A stretch of DNA of 44,279 nucleotides from Paraburkholderia oxyphila NBRC 105797. GTDB lineage: Bacteria > Pseudomonadota > Gammaproteobacteria > Burkholderiales > Burkholderiaceae. The stretch is taken from positions 1 to 44,279 of the forward strand of contig NZ_BAYD01000073.1 of the NCBI RefSeq assembly GCF_000685075.1. The letters are read 5' to 3'. Below are positions 18,035 to 25,890 of this stretch, piece by piece (within the stretch, counting starts at the first letter, position 1; the number at the start of each line of letters is the position of its first letter). A program made the position numbers and the translations under genes. Below the pieces are notes generated by a model. That model had not been told where the DNA came from. It did not search any database and was given only the letters and a program-made list of their open reading frames with translations.

Positions 18035-18072
18035 ATCGCCGCGCTCTAAGGTTCGATACAAATGCGGTCTAT
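18035..18072. repeat. Two degenerate 15-bp direct repeats at 23-bp period upstream of the porin
   Basis: ATCGCCGCGCTCTAA (18035-18049) and ACAAATGCGGTCTAT (18058-18072) each match the perfect repeat ATCAGTGCGCTCTAT found at 19943-19980 in 11 of 15 positions. Both have the same 23-bp period. The proximal copy begins directly next to the -35 element. Confidence 0.5.
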
Positions 18073-18101
18073 AGCAGTGATGCGCGCATCAATGAAAACG
18101 C

Positions 18102-18133
18102 CCCGGAGATTACGCATGAGCGGCATCTCCGGG
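18102..18133 (-). terminator. Intrinsic terminator of the DUF1857-SnoaL-SDR operon
   Basis: A 9-bp stem, CCCGGAGAT (18102-18110) with ATCTCCGGG (18125-18133), has an inner CGC/GCG pair. On the minus strand it is followed by GGCGTTTTCATT. It lies 39 bp after the SDR stop and before the porin promoter. Confidence 0.6.
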
Positions 18134-18171
18134 ACGTCATGGAAACAATCGGATCGTTGGCGCGTTAGCGC

Positions 18172-18942
18172 CTAGAGCGCGAGAAATCCTCCGTCGACGG
18201 CAATCTCGGCGCCGGTCACAAAAGACGACCGGTCCGACAGCAGCCACACCACGGTATCCGCGACCTCGTTCGGCGTGCCGAGGCGTCCGATCGGATGCCG
18301 CCCTTCCAGCTCCGGCAACAATCCCGAGAATTGTGGCTGCTGGATGAGCGACTCGATCATCGGCGTGCGGATGATGCCCGGCAGCACCGCGTTCACGCGG
18401 ATACCCCGCGCGCCGTACTCGACCGCGGCGCTCTTTGTGACACCGAGCACCGCGGCTTTCGATGCGCAATACTCCGCCGCGTTCGGAATGGCCACGCGCC
18501 CGAGACCCGACGACGTATTGACGATCGCACCGCCACCCGACTTCAGCATGGCGGCAATCTCGTGCTTGAGGCAGAAGAACACACCCTTCAGATTCACGTC
18601 GAGCACGAAGTCCCACTGCTCTTGCGTCAACTCGTGCAGCGCGGTATTGCGTTGTTCGACGCCCGCATTGTTGAATGCACCGTCGATACGCCCGAACGCT
18701 TCGCGCGCACGCTCGACGAACGCTGCGACATCGGACTCGCGCGCGACGTTCGTCTTCACCGCGATCGCTTTCGCGCCCGATCGCTCGACGCGCTCCGCCG
18801 TTTCCAGCAGACCGTCTTCGTCGAGATCGGCCAATGCCAGTGAAGCGCCCGCATCGGCCAGTGCATGGGCCGCCGCCCGCCCGATGCCGCGTCCCGCGCC
18901 GGTCACGATCACGACCTTGTCTTCCAATGGCTTGTACATCAT
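18172..18942 (-). CDS. Short-chain dehydrogenase/reductase (classical SDR)
   Basis: This 256-residue NAD(P)-dependent oxidoreductase has cofactor motif TGAGRGIG (14-21), NNAG (91-94), catalytic Ser145 in VNTSSG, and Tyr158/Lys162 in YCASK. The tail TGAEIAVDGGFLAL is typical of family members acting on secondary alcohols or ketones. Asp/Leu after the second strand (LALADLDEDG) suggests NAD rather than NADP. It is the last gene of a three-gene minus-strand operon, 19 bp after the SnoaL-like gene and just before a terminator. The start follows GAGGACG; a second ATG is adjacent at 18939. The substrate cannot be deduced. Confidence 0.9.
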   Translation of the reverse strand: MMYKPLEDKVVIVTGAGRGIGRAAAHALADAGASLALADLDEDGLLETAERVERSGAKAIAVKTNVARESDVAAFVERAREAFGRIDGAFNNAGVEQRNTALHELTQEQWDFVLDVNLKGVFFCLKHEIAAMLKSGGGAIVNTSSGLGRVAIPNAAEYCASKAAVLGVTKSAAVEYGARGIRVNAVLPGIIRTPMIESLIQQPQFSGLLPELEGRHPIGRLGTPNEVADTVVWLLSDRSSFVTGAEIAVDGGFLAL

Positions 18943-18961
18943 CGTCCTCGTGAATGGAGCG

Positions 18962-19330
18962 TCAGTGAACCGCAGGTGCGAACACGGGCGAAAGATCGGT
19001 GTAGATGCGGTAATCGTCGATGCGTCCGTCCTCGATGTGATGCAGGATCACCGAGCACGGCACCTCCACGTCGTTGCCGTCGTGGCGCGTATAGACCGTT
19101 TTGAAGCGGAGCACGGTCGTCTCGCCGACCTCCCATTTGCCGGTGATCTCGTGACTGAGGGCCGCGATGCTGGTATAGAAACTGGCCACCCCCTCTCTCA
19201 CCGCGCCCTTGCCGTTCAGCGGCGAGGCATTGGCGAACTGAAAGACCACGTTATCGGCGAGATTGGCAAGAAAGCCGTCCACGTCCTTCGCGTCGATGTT
19301 CGAGAACATCGTTTCGATGTTGCAGCGCAT
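18962..19330 (-). CDS. SnoaL-like / NTF2-fold small protein
   Basis: This 122-residue protein has the cone-shaped NTF2-like pattern: an N-terminal helix with MFSNIDAKDVDGFLANLADNVVFQFAN, a middle FYTSIAALSHEITGKWEVG, and end strands with VPCSVILHHIEDGRIDDYRIYTD. Family members include polyketide cyclases, isomerases, dehydratases and non-catalytic binding proteins. The start has the ribosome site GGAGACAGAG. It sits between the DUF1857-like and SDR genes, with gaps of 50 and 19 bp, so it probably acts on the same intermediate. The chemistry cannot be stated from sequence. Confidence 0.8.
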   Translation of the reverse strand: MRCNIETMFSNIDAKDVDGFLANLADNVVFQFANASPLNGKGAVREGVASFYTSIAALSHEITGKWEVGETTVLRFKTVYTRHDGNDVEVPCSVILHHIEDGRIDDYRIYTDLSPVFAPAVH

Positions 19331-19380
19331 CTCTGTCTCCGTCGTTGATGAATTGTCGTGAGCGCGCGTTGCGCCCTGTT

Positions 19381-19848
19381 TCAGACTTGCGCGGACAGTT
19401 CCTCGCGAATGCGCCGCAAGGTCGTGCGCACCGCATCCAGATAGGCCTGCTCCATGCCGGCCGCGAACTCTGCTTCCTTCGCGCTGCCCGGCTCCACGCC
19501 GTCCAGCACGAGATCGAAAGTAAAGCGCAGGACCAGGCTGTGGTCCTTGTCCTCTTCGATGATGTTGCGGATCAATCCCTTCGCATGTCCCGAAAGACGC
19601 ACGAATTCGACCCGCTCTTCCGGGAAGAAGAGAATCAGCTCGCGCAGCGTCTCCCCGTGCAATACGACCTGGCGAATCAGGCGCTCCGGCTGCTGCTCGA
19701 CGATGTCGCACTTCGTGATCGCTTCCACGTACGGCACGGCGTTTTCCGCTTTGCGCACCAACCCTTGCCAAACTTGCTGGCGATTCAGGCGAATCTTCTC
19801 CGAACCATCGGCGGGATTGACTTCCAGTTTTCGACTGACGCTGATCAT
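19381..19848 (-). CDS. SRPBCC-fold protein of the DUF1857 / AtaL-like family
   Basis: This 155-residue protein matches the pattern I recall for DUF1857: NRQQVWQGLVRKAENAVPYVEAI near the start, then strands VLHGETLRELILFFPEERVEFV and RNIIEEDKDHSLVLRFTFDL, and a long C-terminal helix. The fold is a START/Bet v1-like cavity that binds hydrophobic ligands. AtaL is named from the acetylaranotin cluster of Aspergillus; no enzymatic role is established that I can name. The start MISVSRKL has AGGAG 8 bases upstream; an upstream in-frame ATG at 19902 does not. It is the first gene of the minus-strand operon behind the TGGTTG/TAGAAT promoter. Confidence 0.78.
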   Translation of the reverse strand: MISVSRKLEVNPADGSEKIRLNRQQVWQGLVRKAENAVPYVEAITKCDIVEQQPERLIRQVVLHGETLRELILFFPEERVEFVRLSGHAKGLIRNIIEEDKDHSLVLRFTFDLVLDGVEPGSAKEAEFAAGMEQAYLDAVRTTLRRIREELSAQV

Positions 19849-19914
19849 TGCTGTCTCCTGTTTGAGTGGATCACATGTGGCAAGGCGATGAGCTCGCTCC
19901 ATGGCACTGAACCG

Positions 19915-19943
19915 ATTCTAGGAGGCACGCGCCGGAACAACCA
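19915..19943 (-). promoter_or_regulatory. Promoter of the DUF1857-SnoaL-SDR operon, TGGTTG-N17-TAGAAT
   Basis: On the minus strand, TGGTTG (19943-19938), a 17-bp spacer and TAGAATCG (from 19920) repeat the porin promoter layout exactly. The predicted start is near 19908, about 60 nt before the ATG. The rest of the 344-bp divergent region (19849-20192) holds the direct repeats and a TATAAA (20038-20043) without a clear -35 for the plus-strand operon. Confidence 0.5.
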
Positions 19944-19980
19944 TCAGTGCGCTCTATTCCGGGGTATCAGTGCGCTCTAT
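19943..19980. repeat. Two identical 15-bp direct repeats at 23-bp period
   Basis: ATCAGTGCGCTCTAT occurs exactly at 19943-19957 and again at 19966-19980, separated by 8 bp, so the copies lie on one DNA face. They abut the -35 of the minus-strand promoter and lie between divergent catabolic operons. Tandem half sites next to a weak -35 are typical of activators such as AraC/XylS proteins. No AraC-type gene is in the window. Confidence 0.7.
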
Positions 19981-20192
19981 GCGGACATTGCGCCTCACGT
20001 GCTTCGCGCACGACGCCGCATACGCGTGCCCGGGTCATATAAATCGCATTGAATGCTGCGTATCAATCGCGTTATGTGGATTCGCCCCCACCGCGAACCG
20101 AGAATTCCGACACCGTCATTGCGCAGGTCCGTTGCATCGAACACGAACCCAATCGCGCACTGACCCTGCACGCATCGGAACCAGGAGAACAC

Positions 20193-20984
20193 ATGTCAAA
20201 TTCCACGCCGCCACCGTCGAGGGCAGTCGCCATCACCGGCGCCGCTTCGGGGATCGGCGCACAGACTGCGCGCCTGCTCATCGCTCAGGATGTCGAAGTC
20301 ATCGCGCTCGATCGCCATGCGCCCGATTTCGCTGTCGCGCGCTTCATCCAGGTCGATCTGGCCGATCCTGCATCGATCGACGCCGCAGCCACGCTGCTTC
20401 CCGATGCGCTCGCAGGCCTGTGCAATGTCGCGGGCGTGCCGGGCACGGCGGGCGCGGACAAGGTCGCGCGCGTCAACTATCTGGGCCTGCGTCAGCTGAC
20501 CGAAGCCGCATTGCCGAAGATCGCGCGTAGCGGTTCGATCGTAAACGTCGCTTCCACAGCAGGTCAAAACTGGCAGGACCGGCGTGCGCTTCACGTCGAA
20601 CTCGCGGCGACGCGCAACTTCGACGATGGCCTCAATTGGCTTGCGCAGCATCCCGTTTCCGACCCAGGCGCCTATGCATACTTCAAGGAAGCGCTGATCG
20701 TCTGGACGATGACGCGCGCGGCCGCGCTGCGCAGCGCGGCCGGCATCCGCATCAACTGCATCAGCCCCGGCCCCACGGACACCCCCATTCTCAAGGACTT
20801 CCGCGTGACGCTCGGGGCCGCCAACGTCGATGACGCGATCCGGCGCGCGGGCGGCGTCGGCACGCCCTTGGCGATCGCACCCGCGATTGTCTTCCTGCTG
20901 CAATCGGAAAGCGCGTGGATCACCGGTGCGAACCTGCCGGTCGACGGCGGCCTGCTCGCCTCGCGTATTCTCGATCCGGTCTGA
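20193..20984 (+). CDS. SDR, coniferyl-alcohol dehydrogenase / 3-alpha-HSD-like
   Basis: This 263-residue short-chain dehydrogenase has TGAASGIG (15-22), Ser121 in VNVASTAG, and Tyr161/Lys165 in YAYFK. Between the Ser and Tyr it has the long insert seen in CalA and Comamonas 3-alpha-hydroxysteroid dehydrogenase-like enzymes, and it has the INCISPGPTDTPIL segment typical of that subgroup. It probably oxidises an alcohol or ketone side chain. I chose ATG 20193 because AGGAG precedes it; the frame is open upstream to 20049 without protein character. It is the first gene of a plus-strand operon with Rieske oxygenase, reductase and aldehyde dehydrogenase. An alcohol-to-aldehyde-to-acid sequence with the latter is plausible. 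Confidence 0.85.
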   Translation: MSNSTPPPSRAVAITGAASGIGAQTARLLIAQDVEVIALDRHAPDFAVARFIQVDLADPASIDAAATLLPDALAGLCNVAGVPGTAGADKVARVNYLGLRQLTEAALPKIARSGSIVNVASTAGQNWQDRRALHVELAATRNFDDGLNWLAQHPVSDPGAYAYFKEALIVWTMTRAAALRSAAGIRINCISPGPTDTPILKDFRVTLGAANVDDAIRRAGGVGTPLAIAPAIVFLLQSESAWITGANLPVDGGLLASRILDPV

Positions 20985-21030
20985 TACACCGCATCCGCTG
21001 CGGTCAACTCTCACATCAAAGGAGTCGTTC

Positions 21031-22044
21031 ATGTTCGTCAAAAACGCGTGGTATGTCGCTGGATGGAGCAACGAGATTCAACGCTCGTTGACGCAACGCT
21101 GGATCATTGGCGAGCCGCTCGTGCTCTATCGCACGCAGGCGGGCAAGGCCGTGGCGCTCACGGATCGCTGTCCGCATCGGCGTGCCGCGCTGTCGAAGGG
21201 CGACCTGATCGGCGACACCGTGCAATGCGGCTATCACGGCGTCACGCTGGATTGCAGCGGCGCTTGCGTCGCGATTCCCGGCCAGCAGCAGATTCCGCCT
21301 TCGATGAAAGCCCGCACGTATCCGGTCGCCGAAAAATGGCAATGGGTGTGGGTCTGGATGGGCGACCCCGAGGCCGCCGACGAAGCGCTGATTCCCGACT
21401 TGCGCTACAACAGCGAGCCGGGCTGGGTATCGACGGGCGGTTGCATCGACGTGAAGGCAAACTATCAACTGCTCACCGACAATCTGCTCGATCTCACCCA
21501 CGAAACTTATGTCCATACGCGCACCATCGGCAACTCGGCGATCGTCGAGACGCCGATGACACAACGCATCGAAGGCAACGAAGTGCACGTGCAGCGGGTC
21601 ATCAAGAACGCGCCGCCGCCGCCGTTGTTCTCGCGCGTGCGCGAGCTGGACGGCAACATCGACCGCTGGCAGGTCATCCGCTTTCAGCCGCCTGCGAGCG
21701 TCACGATCGATGCACGCGCCTACCCAGCGGGCGCTGACGAACTGAGCCTGCGCTGGTTCTCCATCAACTCGATCACGCCCGTGGACGCGCGCACGAGCAA
21801 GTATTACTGGACCATCACGCGCTGCTTCGCGCAGGACGACGCAGAGATCACGAAGCTCATTCACGATTCCATCTTCACCACCTTCATGGAAGACGTCGAA
21901 GTGCTCGAAGCCCAGCAGATCATGATCGACACCGACACCTCGATGCAGGGCGAAGTCGGCGTGCGTGCCGACAGCGGCTCGGTTGCGGCGCGCCGGATTC
22001 TCGAGAAGCTCGTACGGCAGGAGTCGACGGCGCTTGCGTCGTGA
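21031..22044 (+). CDS. Rieske non-heme iron oxygenase, VanA-like
   Basis: This 337-residue terminal oxygenase has a Rieske [2Fe-2S] centre (Cys47-x-His49 and Cys66-x2-His69; CPHR, CGYH). The catalytic domain has the mononuclear-iron motif DNLLDLTHETYVH (His157, His162) and an acidic ligand region near TFMEDVEVLEAQQ. Length and start (MFVKNAWYVAGW) match vanillate O-demethylase oxygenase and related demethylases or hydroxylases. Such enzymes remove methyl groups as formaldehyde or hydroxylate aromatic or steroid-like rings. The start has AAAGGAG. The reductase follows at once, as in vanAB. Vanillate itself is only one candidate substrate; no other vanillate gene is present. Confidence 0.92.
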   Translation: MFVKNAWYVAGWSNEIQRSLTQRWIIGEPLVLYRTQAGKAVALTDRCPHRRAALSKGDLIGDTVQCGYHGVTLDCSGACVAIPGQQQIPPSMKARTYPVAEKWQWVWVWMGDPEAADEALIPDLRYNSEPGWVSTGGCIDVKANYQLLTDNLLDLTHETYVHTRTIGNSAIVETPMTQRIEGNEVHVQRVIKNAPPPPLFSRVRELDGNIDRWQVIRFQPPASVTIDARAYPAGADELSLRWFSINSITPVDARTSKYYWTITRCFAQDDAEITKLIHDSIFTTFMEDVEVLEAQQIMIDTDTSMQGEVGVRADSGSVAARRILEKLVRQESTALAS

Positions 22045-22094
22045 TCGCGACATCGATCAAGCATGACTCGATGTCGCGCCACGGAGTGAAGCCT

Positions 22095-23063
22095 ATGGAA
22101 GCCAGTCAACAGCTCGTCGTGTCCAAAGTGATACACGCGACGCCCCGCATTCGCGGATTCGTTCTCCGCCATCCAGAAGGCAAGCCGCTTCCCGCGTTCG
22201 AGGCCGGTGCGCATCTCGATGTATCGATTCCGCTCGCATCGGGCGAGATTGCGTTGCGCTCGTATTCGATCGCGAGTTCGCCTGCGGACCGCAGCCACTA
22301 TCTGCTCGGTGTGCTGCGCGAGGATGCGGGCAAAGGCGGATCGGCGGCAATGCACGCGCATGTCGGCGTGGGTCGCCTGCTGACTTGCAGCCTGCCGAAG
22401 AACCACTTTGCGCTCGCGCCCCAGTCGCCCCACTACCTGTTGATCGCGGGCGGTATCGGCATTACGCCGCTGTTGTCGATGGTGCGCGTGCTCGCATCCG
22501 CCAAAAGCGATTTCAGCCTTTACTACTGTGTGCGCAACGGAGAAGACGCCGCGTTTCTCGACGAAATCGAACACCTCGCGGGTTGCCGGCTCACGTTGCA
22601 CTGCGATGGCGGCGATCCATCGCGAAGCGTCGATCTCGACGCATTGCTGCGCGACGCGCCGCCCCGCGCGGATGTCTACGTATGCGGCCCGCGTGGGCTC
22701 AACGAAGCGGTCATCGAGGCTGGCAAGCGCGCAAACTGGCCGCCGCAGCGCGTGCACTTCGAGTTCTTCGCGACCGCCGCGCCCGCTGCGAGCGACAGCG
22801 CGTTTCGCGTCGTGCTTCAGCAGAGCGGGCAGACGGTCGACGTCGCCCGCGACGAATCGATTCTCGATGCGCTCCTGCGCCACAACGTCGAACCGCTCTA
22901 CGACTGCAAGCGCGGCGAATGCGGCTTGTGCGCGACGACCGTCATCGAAGGCGACGTGGAGCATCGCGATTACGTGCTCTCGCCCGAGGACAGGAACGAG
23001 CGAAATCTGATGTGCGTGTGCGTGTCACGCTCGAAGCGTGGCGACCTGATACTCGATCTTTAA
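22095..23063 (+). CDS. VanB-type oxidoreductase (FMN, NAD, 2Fe-2S)
   Basis: This 322-residue electron-transfer partner of the Rieske oxygenase has a flavin-binding barrel with RSYSIAS, an NAD-binding domain with GGIGITPLLSM, and a C-terminal plant-type ferredoxin domain. The ferredoxin cysteines are Cys271, 276, 279 and 309 (C-x4-C-x2-C-x29-C). This is the class IA phthalate-dioxygenase-reductase order. I chose ATG 22095 because GGAG lies 8 bases upstream. Earlier in-frame starts (GTG 22041 overlapping the oxygenase stop, ATG 22071) lack a good site. It is the third gene of the operon and should carry electrons from NADH to the upstream oxygenase. Confidence 0.92.
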   Translation: MEASQQLVVSKVIHATPRIRGFVLRHPEGKPLPAFEAGAHLDVSIPLASGEIALRSYSIASSPADRSHYLLGVLREDAGKGGSAAMHAHVGVGRLLTCSLPKNHFALAPQSPHYLLIAGGIGITPLLSMVRVLASAKSDFSLYYCVRNGEDAAFLDEIEHLAGCRLTLHCDGGDPSRSVDLDALLRDAPPRADVYVCGPRGLNEAVIEAGKRANWPPQRVHFEFFATAAPAASDSAFRVVLQQSGQTVDVARDESILDALLRHNVEPLYDCKRGECGLCATTVIEGDVEHRDYVLSPEDRNERNLMCVCVSRSKRGDLILDL

Positions 23064-23075
23064 GCAAGGAAGACC

Positions 23076-24539
23076 ATGACATCTTTCAATGAAAGCTTGT
23101 TGCGCAATCGCGCCTATGTCGGCGGCGAATGGGTCCCGGCGATTTCCGGCGCGACCTTCGATGTCCGCAATCCCGCGACGAACGAACTCGTCGGCACCGT
23201 GCCGCACATGGCGCCCGAAGACGTGGAGCATGCCATCGCCCAGGCGCAGCGCGCCTTCGGCGAATGGAGCGCGCGCTCCGCGAACGAGCGTGCCGAGCCG
23301 CTGAAGGCGTGGGCGCAACTGATCGTGCTGCACGCGGCGGATCTCGCCGCCATTCTGACGCGCGAGCAAGGCAAGCCGCTCGCCGACGCGAAGAACGAAG
23401 TACTCTTCGCCGCGTCGTTCGTCGAATGGTTCGCGCAGGAAGCGCGCCGCACATACGGAGACGTCATTCCCGCCACGCGCCGCGACACGAGCTTCACCAC
23501 GGTCAAGGAACCGATCGGCGTCGCGGCCGGCATCACGCCGTGGAACCTGCCGTGCGCGATGGTCACACGCAAAGCGGCGCCAGCCCTCGCCGCCGGTTGC
23601 ACCATGGTGCTCAAACCTGCCGAGCACACACCGCTGTCCGCGCTCGCACTTTGCGCGCTCGCCGAACGAGCGGGTATTCCGCCTGGCGTGCTCAACGTCG
23701 TTACCGCCGAGCGCAGCGCGGCCGAAGCGATCGGCCGTACGCTGAGCACCAGCGCATCGGTCGGCAAGCTGAGCTTCACGGGTTCGACCGCCGTCGGCAA
23801 GCTTCTTTTGGCGCAATGCGCAGGCACGATGAAGCGCGTATCGCTCGAACTCGGCGGCAACTCGCCGTTCATCGTCTTCGCCGACGCTGATCTCGACATC
23901 GCCGTCTCCAGTGCGCTGTTCGCAAAGTTCCGCAACGCGGGACAGACGTGCATCGCGCCGAACCGCTTCCTGGTTGAAGACTCGGTGCATGACGCGTTCG
24001 TCGAGCGGATGCTGGCCGCCATGCATACGTTGAAGGCGGGTGACGGCATGGATCCCGACGTGACGCTCGGCCCGGTCATCAGCGAAGACGCAGTGAAGAA
24101 GATCGAACGTCATATCGCGAATGCGCTCGACCGGGGCGCGACACTCGTCGCCGGCGGCAAACGCGTGCACCGCGAAGGTTACTTCTTCGAGCCGACGTTG
24201 CTGACCGGCATCACCGCGGATATGGCGATGTCGTGCGAGGAGACTTTCGGTCCCGTGATGGGGCTTGCGACGTTCAGCTCGGAACGCGAGTTGATCGAGC
24301 GCGCCAACGCGACGCGCATGGGCCTCGCCTCGTATCTCTTCACCCGCGACGCGTCGCGCGTCCATCGCGTGTCGCACGCGTTGCAAGCGGGCATCGTGGG
24401 GGTGAATACCGGCATGATCGCCACCGAAGTCGCGCCGTTCGGCGGCTACAAGGAATCCGGCATCGGACGCGAAGGTGCGCGCGAGGGCATCGACGAATTC
24501 ATGGAAACAAAGTTCATTTGCCAGGCGTTTGCCGCCTGA
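23076..24539 (+). CDS. NAD(P)-dependent aldehyde dehydrogenase, semialdehyde-dehydrogenase-like
   Basis: This 487-residue ALDH superfamily enzyme has catalytic Cys292 (NAGQTCIAPNR), general base Glu258 (LELGGNSPF), Asn157 (TPWNLP) and cofactor Lys180 (VLKPAE). The motif set and the C-terminal GGYKESGIGREGAREGIDEFMETKF resemble the GabD/succinate semialdehyde group, which also includes many catabolic aldehyde dehydrogenases. It starts 12 bp after the reductase with AAGGAAG. It is the last gene of the plus-strand operon and probably oxidises the aldehyde made by the SDR, or a ring-cleavage semialdehyde. It converges on the LysR gene, with an 8-bp stem (24560-24567 with 24593-24600) between them. 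Confidence 0.9.
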   Translation: MTSFNESLLRNRAYVGGEWVPAISGATFDVRNPATNELVGTVPHMAPEDVEHAIAQAQRAFGEWSARSANERAEPLKAWAQLIVLHAADLAAILTREQGKPLADAKNEVLFAASFVEWFAQEARRTYGDVIPATRRDTSFTTVKEPIGVAAGITPWNLPCAMVTRKAAPALAAGCTMVLKPAEHTPLSALALCALAERAGIPPGVLNVVTAERSAAEAIGRTLSTSASVGKLSFTGSTAVGKLLLAQCAGTMKRVSLELGGNSPFIVFADADLDIAVSSALFAKFRNAGQTCIAPNRFLVEDSVHDAFVERMLAAMHTLKAGDGMDPDVTLGPVISEDAVKKIERHIANALDRGATLVAGGKRVHREGYFFEPTLLTGITADMAMSCEETFGPVMGLATFSSERELIERANATRMGLASYLFTRDASRVHRVSHALQAGIVGVNTGMIATEVAPFGGYKESGIGREGAREGIDEFMETKFICQAFAA

Positions 24540-24581
24540 GTCGCGCACAAAACACGCAAGTCGGCGCGCTTCTGCGACGCT

Positions 24582-25625
24582 TCAGCGACGCGGCGCCGAC
24601 GTGCGTTCACGCTTTTGCGCGCTCACGGGAGGTGCGTGATGGTCGGCCCCGCGTCGCTCTTCCGGCATCGCCTGCACCTTGAACGGCTCGGCAAGAATCT
24701 CCAGGTCGTGGTCGCCCGAGGCGGGCTTGCTGATTTCCTTGCGAAAGAGATCGACGATCAGCGAACGGAACCAGCGATTGGCCGGATCGTGATGGTAGCG
24801 GTCGTGCCAGTACAGGGCGATTTCGAATGGCTCGAGCCCGAGCGGCTCGGGACGATATATCAGCGGATAGTGACGACAAAGCGTCACCGCGAGGATCTCA
24901 GGCGCAACCCAGACGAGATCCGATGCGAGCAGACAATGGGGCGCCGCGAGATATTGAGGAATGCGAACCTTGATGCGCTCCTTCGCGCCCGCCTCGATCA
25001 GCGCGCGTTCGAGCAGCAAATGGCCGCTCCCGCCGTATTCGACCAGCAGATGATCGAGCCGCGCAAAGGTCTGCATATCTAGCGGCCCGCGCGCCATTGG
25101 ATGTCCTTTGCGCATCACGCAGACATAGCGCTGCTTGAAAAGCGGCTTGCGGTGAATGTCCTGCTCGAGCGTCGGCAGATAGCCCAGGGCCACGTCGATG
25201 CGGCCATTGCCGAGCGCCGGAATGGTGTCCTCGATGCGAGTAAACATCGTATGCAGCTTGATATCTGGTGCGACGCGATAGAGTTCGCGATAGAGCAGCG
25301 GCAGCATCACGACTTCGCCAATATCGCGCGTGCGAATGGTAAATTCGCGCTGCGACTTCTCGGGGCGGAACGGCTGCGGCACGCCCGTGGTCTTGCGGAC
25401 CAGATTCAGCGATTCGAGCAGCGCTCCCGCGATATCCATCGCGACGGCCGTGGGCTCCATGCGTCGTCCAACAAGCACGAATAGCTTGTCGCCGTACGTC
25501 TCGCGCAGTCGCTTGAGCGAGGCGCTCACCGCCGCCTGCGTCAGACCCAGATTGTCGGCAGCCGCCGTGACGGATCTGTCGCGCCACATGGCTTCGAACA
25601 CGTAGAGTAGATTGAGGTCCTTCAT
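24582..25625 (-). CDS. LysR-type regulator, LinR/PcpR/NahR-like
   Basis: This 347-residue regulator has the N-terminal LysR winged helix (MKDLNLLYVFEAMWRDRSVTAAADNLGLTQAAVSASLKRLR) and a substrate-binding domain. It begins with the MKDLNLL pattern of the NodD/NahR/LinR/PcpR subgroup, which controls degradation of aromatics such as naphthalene, chlorohydroquinone and pentachlorophenol. It is about 45 residues longer than usual, with a charged, proline-containing C-terminal tail. It is divergent from the ring-cleavage operon and convergent with the oxygenase operon, so it is the best local candidate to control the island. Confidence 0.9.
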   Translation of the reverse strand: MKDLNLLYVFEAMWRDRSVTAAADNLGLTQAAVSASLKRLRETYGDKLFVLVGRRMEPTAVAMDIAGALLESLNLVRKTTGVPQPFRPEKSQREFTIRTRDIGEVVMLPLLYRELYRVAPDIKLHTMFTRIEDTIPALGNGRIDVALGYLPTLEQDIHRKPLFKQRYVCVMRKGHPMARGPLDMQTFARLDHLLVEYGGSGHLLLERALIEAGAKERIKVRIPQYLAAPHCLLASDLVWVAPEILAVTLCRHYPLIYRPEPLGLEPFEIALYWHDRYHHDPANRWFRSLIVDLFRKEISKPASGDHDLEILAEPFKVQAMPEERRGADHHAPPVSAQKRERTSAPRR

Positions 25626-25890
25626 TGCGAGCCGTTAGCCCCCTGTTCATCCCGTGCGAACTGTCCGGCACGCGCATAAATTGAGTTTATATAAGGCGTC
25701 AAGCGCGACGCATAGGGGTAAACGCGCTTCATCGCCCCCTTCGCTCGGAAAGCGCCCGCCCGTCCCGTTTCGCGGATCCATAAATCATATTAATACCTGG
25801 AAATAATCGCCGTTTGCTCGACGGAGGGTGCGCTGCGGCCCAGAATTCCGGCACATGTATCGCATCGAGAACCGGGAAAGGAGACAGCTC
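25626..25890. promoter_or_regulatory. Divergent control region between LysR gene and ring-cleavage operon
   Basis: This AT-rich gap contains an 8-bp palindrome TTATATAA (25687-25694). On the minus strand, a -35-like TTGACG (25702-25697) lies 18 bp before a weak TATGCG. On the plus strand, AT-rich blocks around 25780-25810 could hold the operon promoter, but I see no convincing -35/-10 pair. LysR sites (T-N11-A) are expected here by position; I cannot single one out. Confidence 0.35.
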
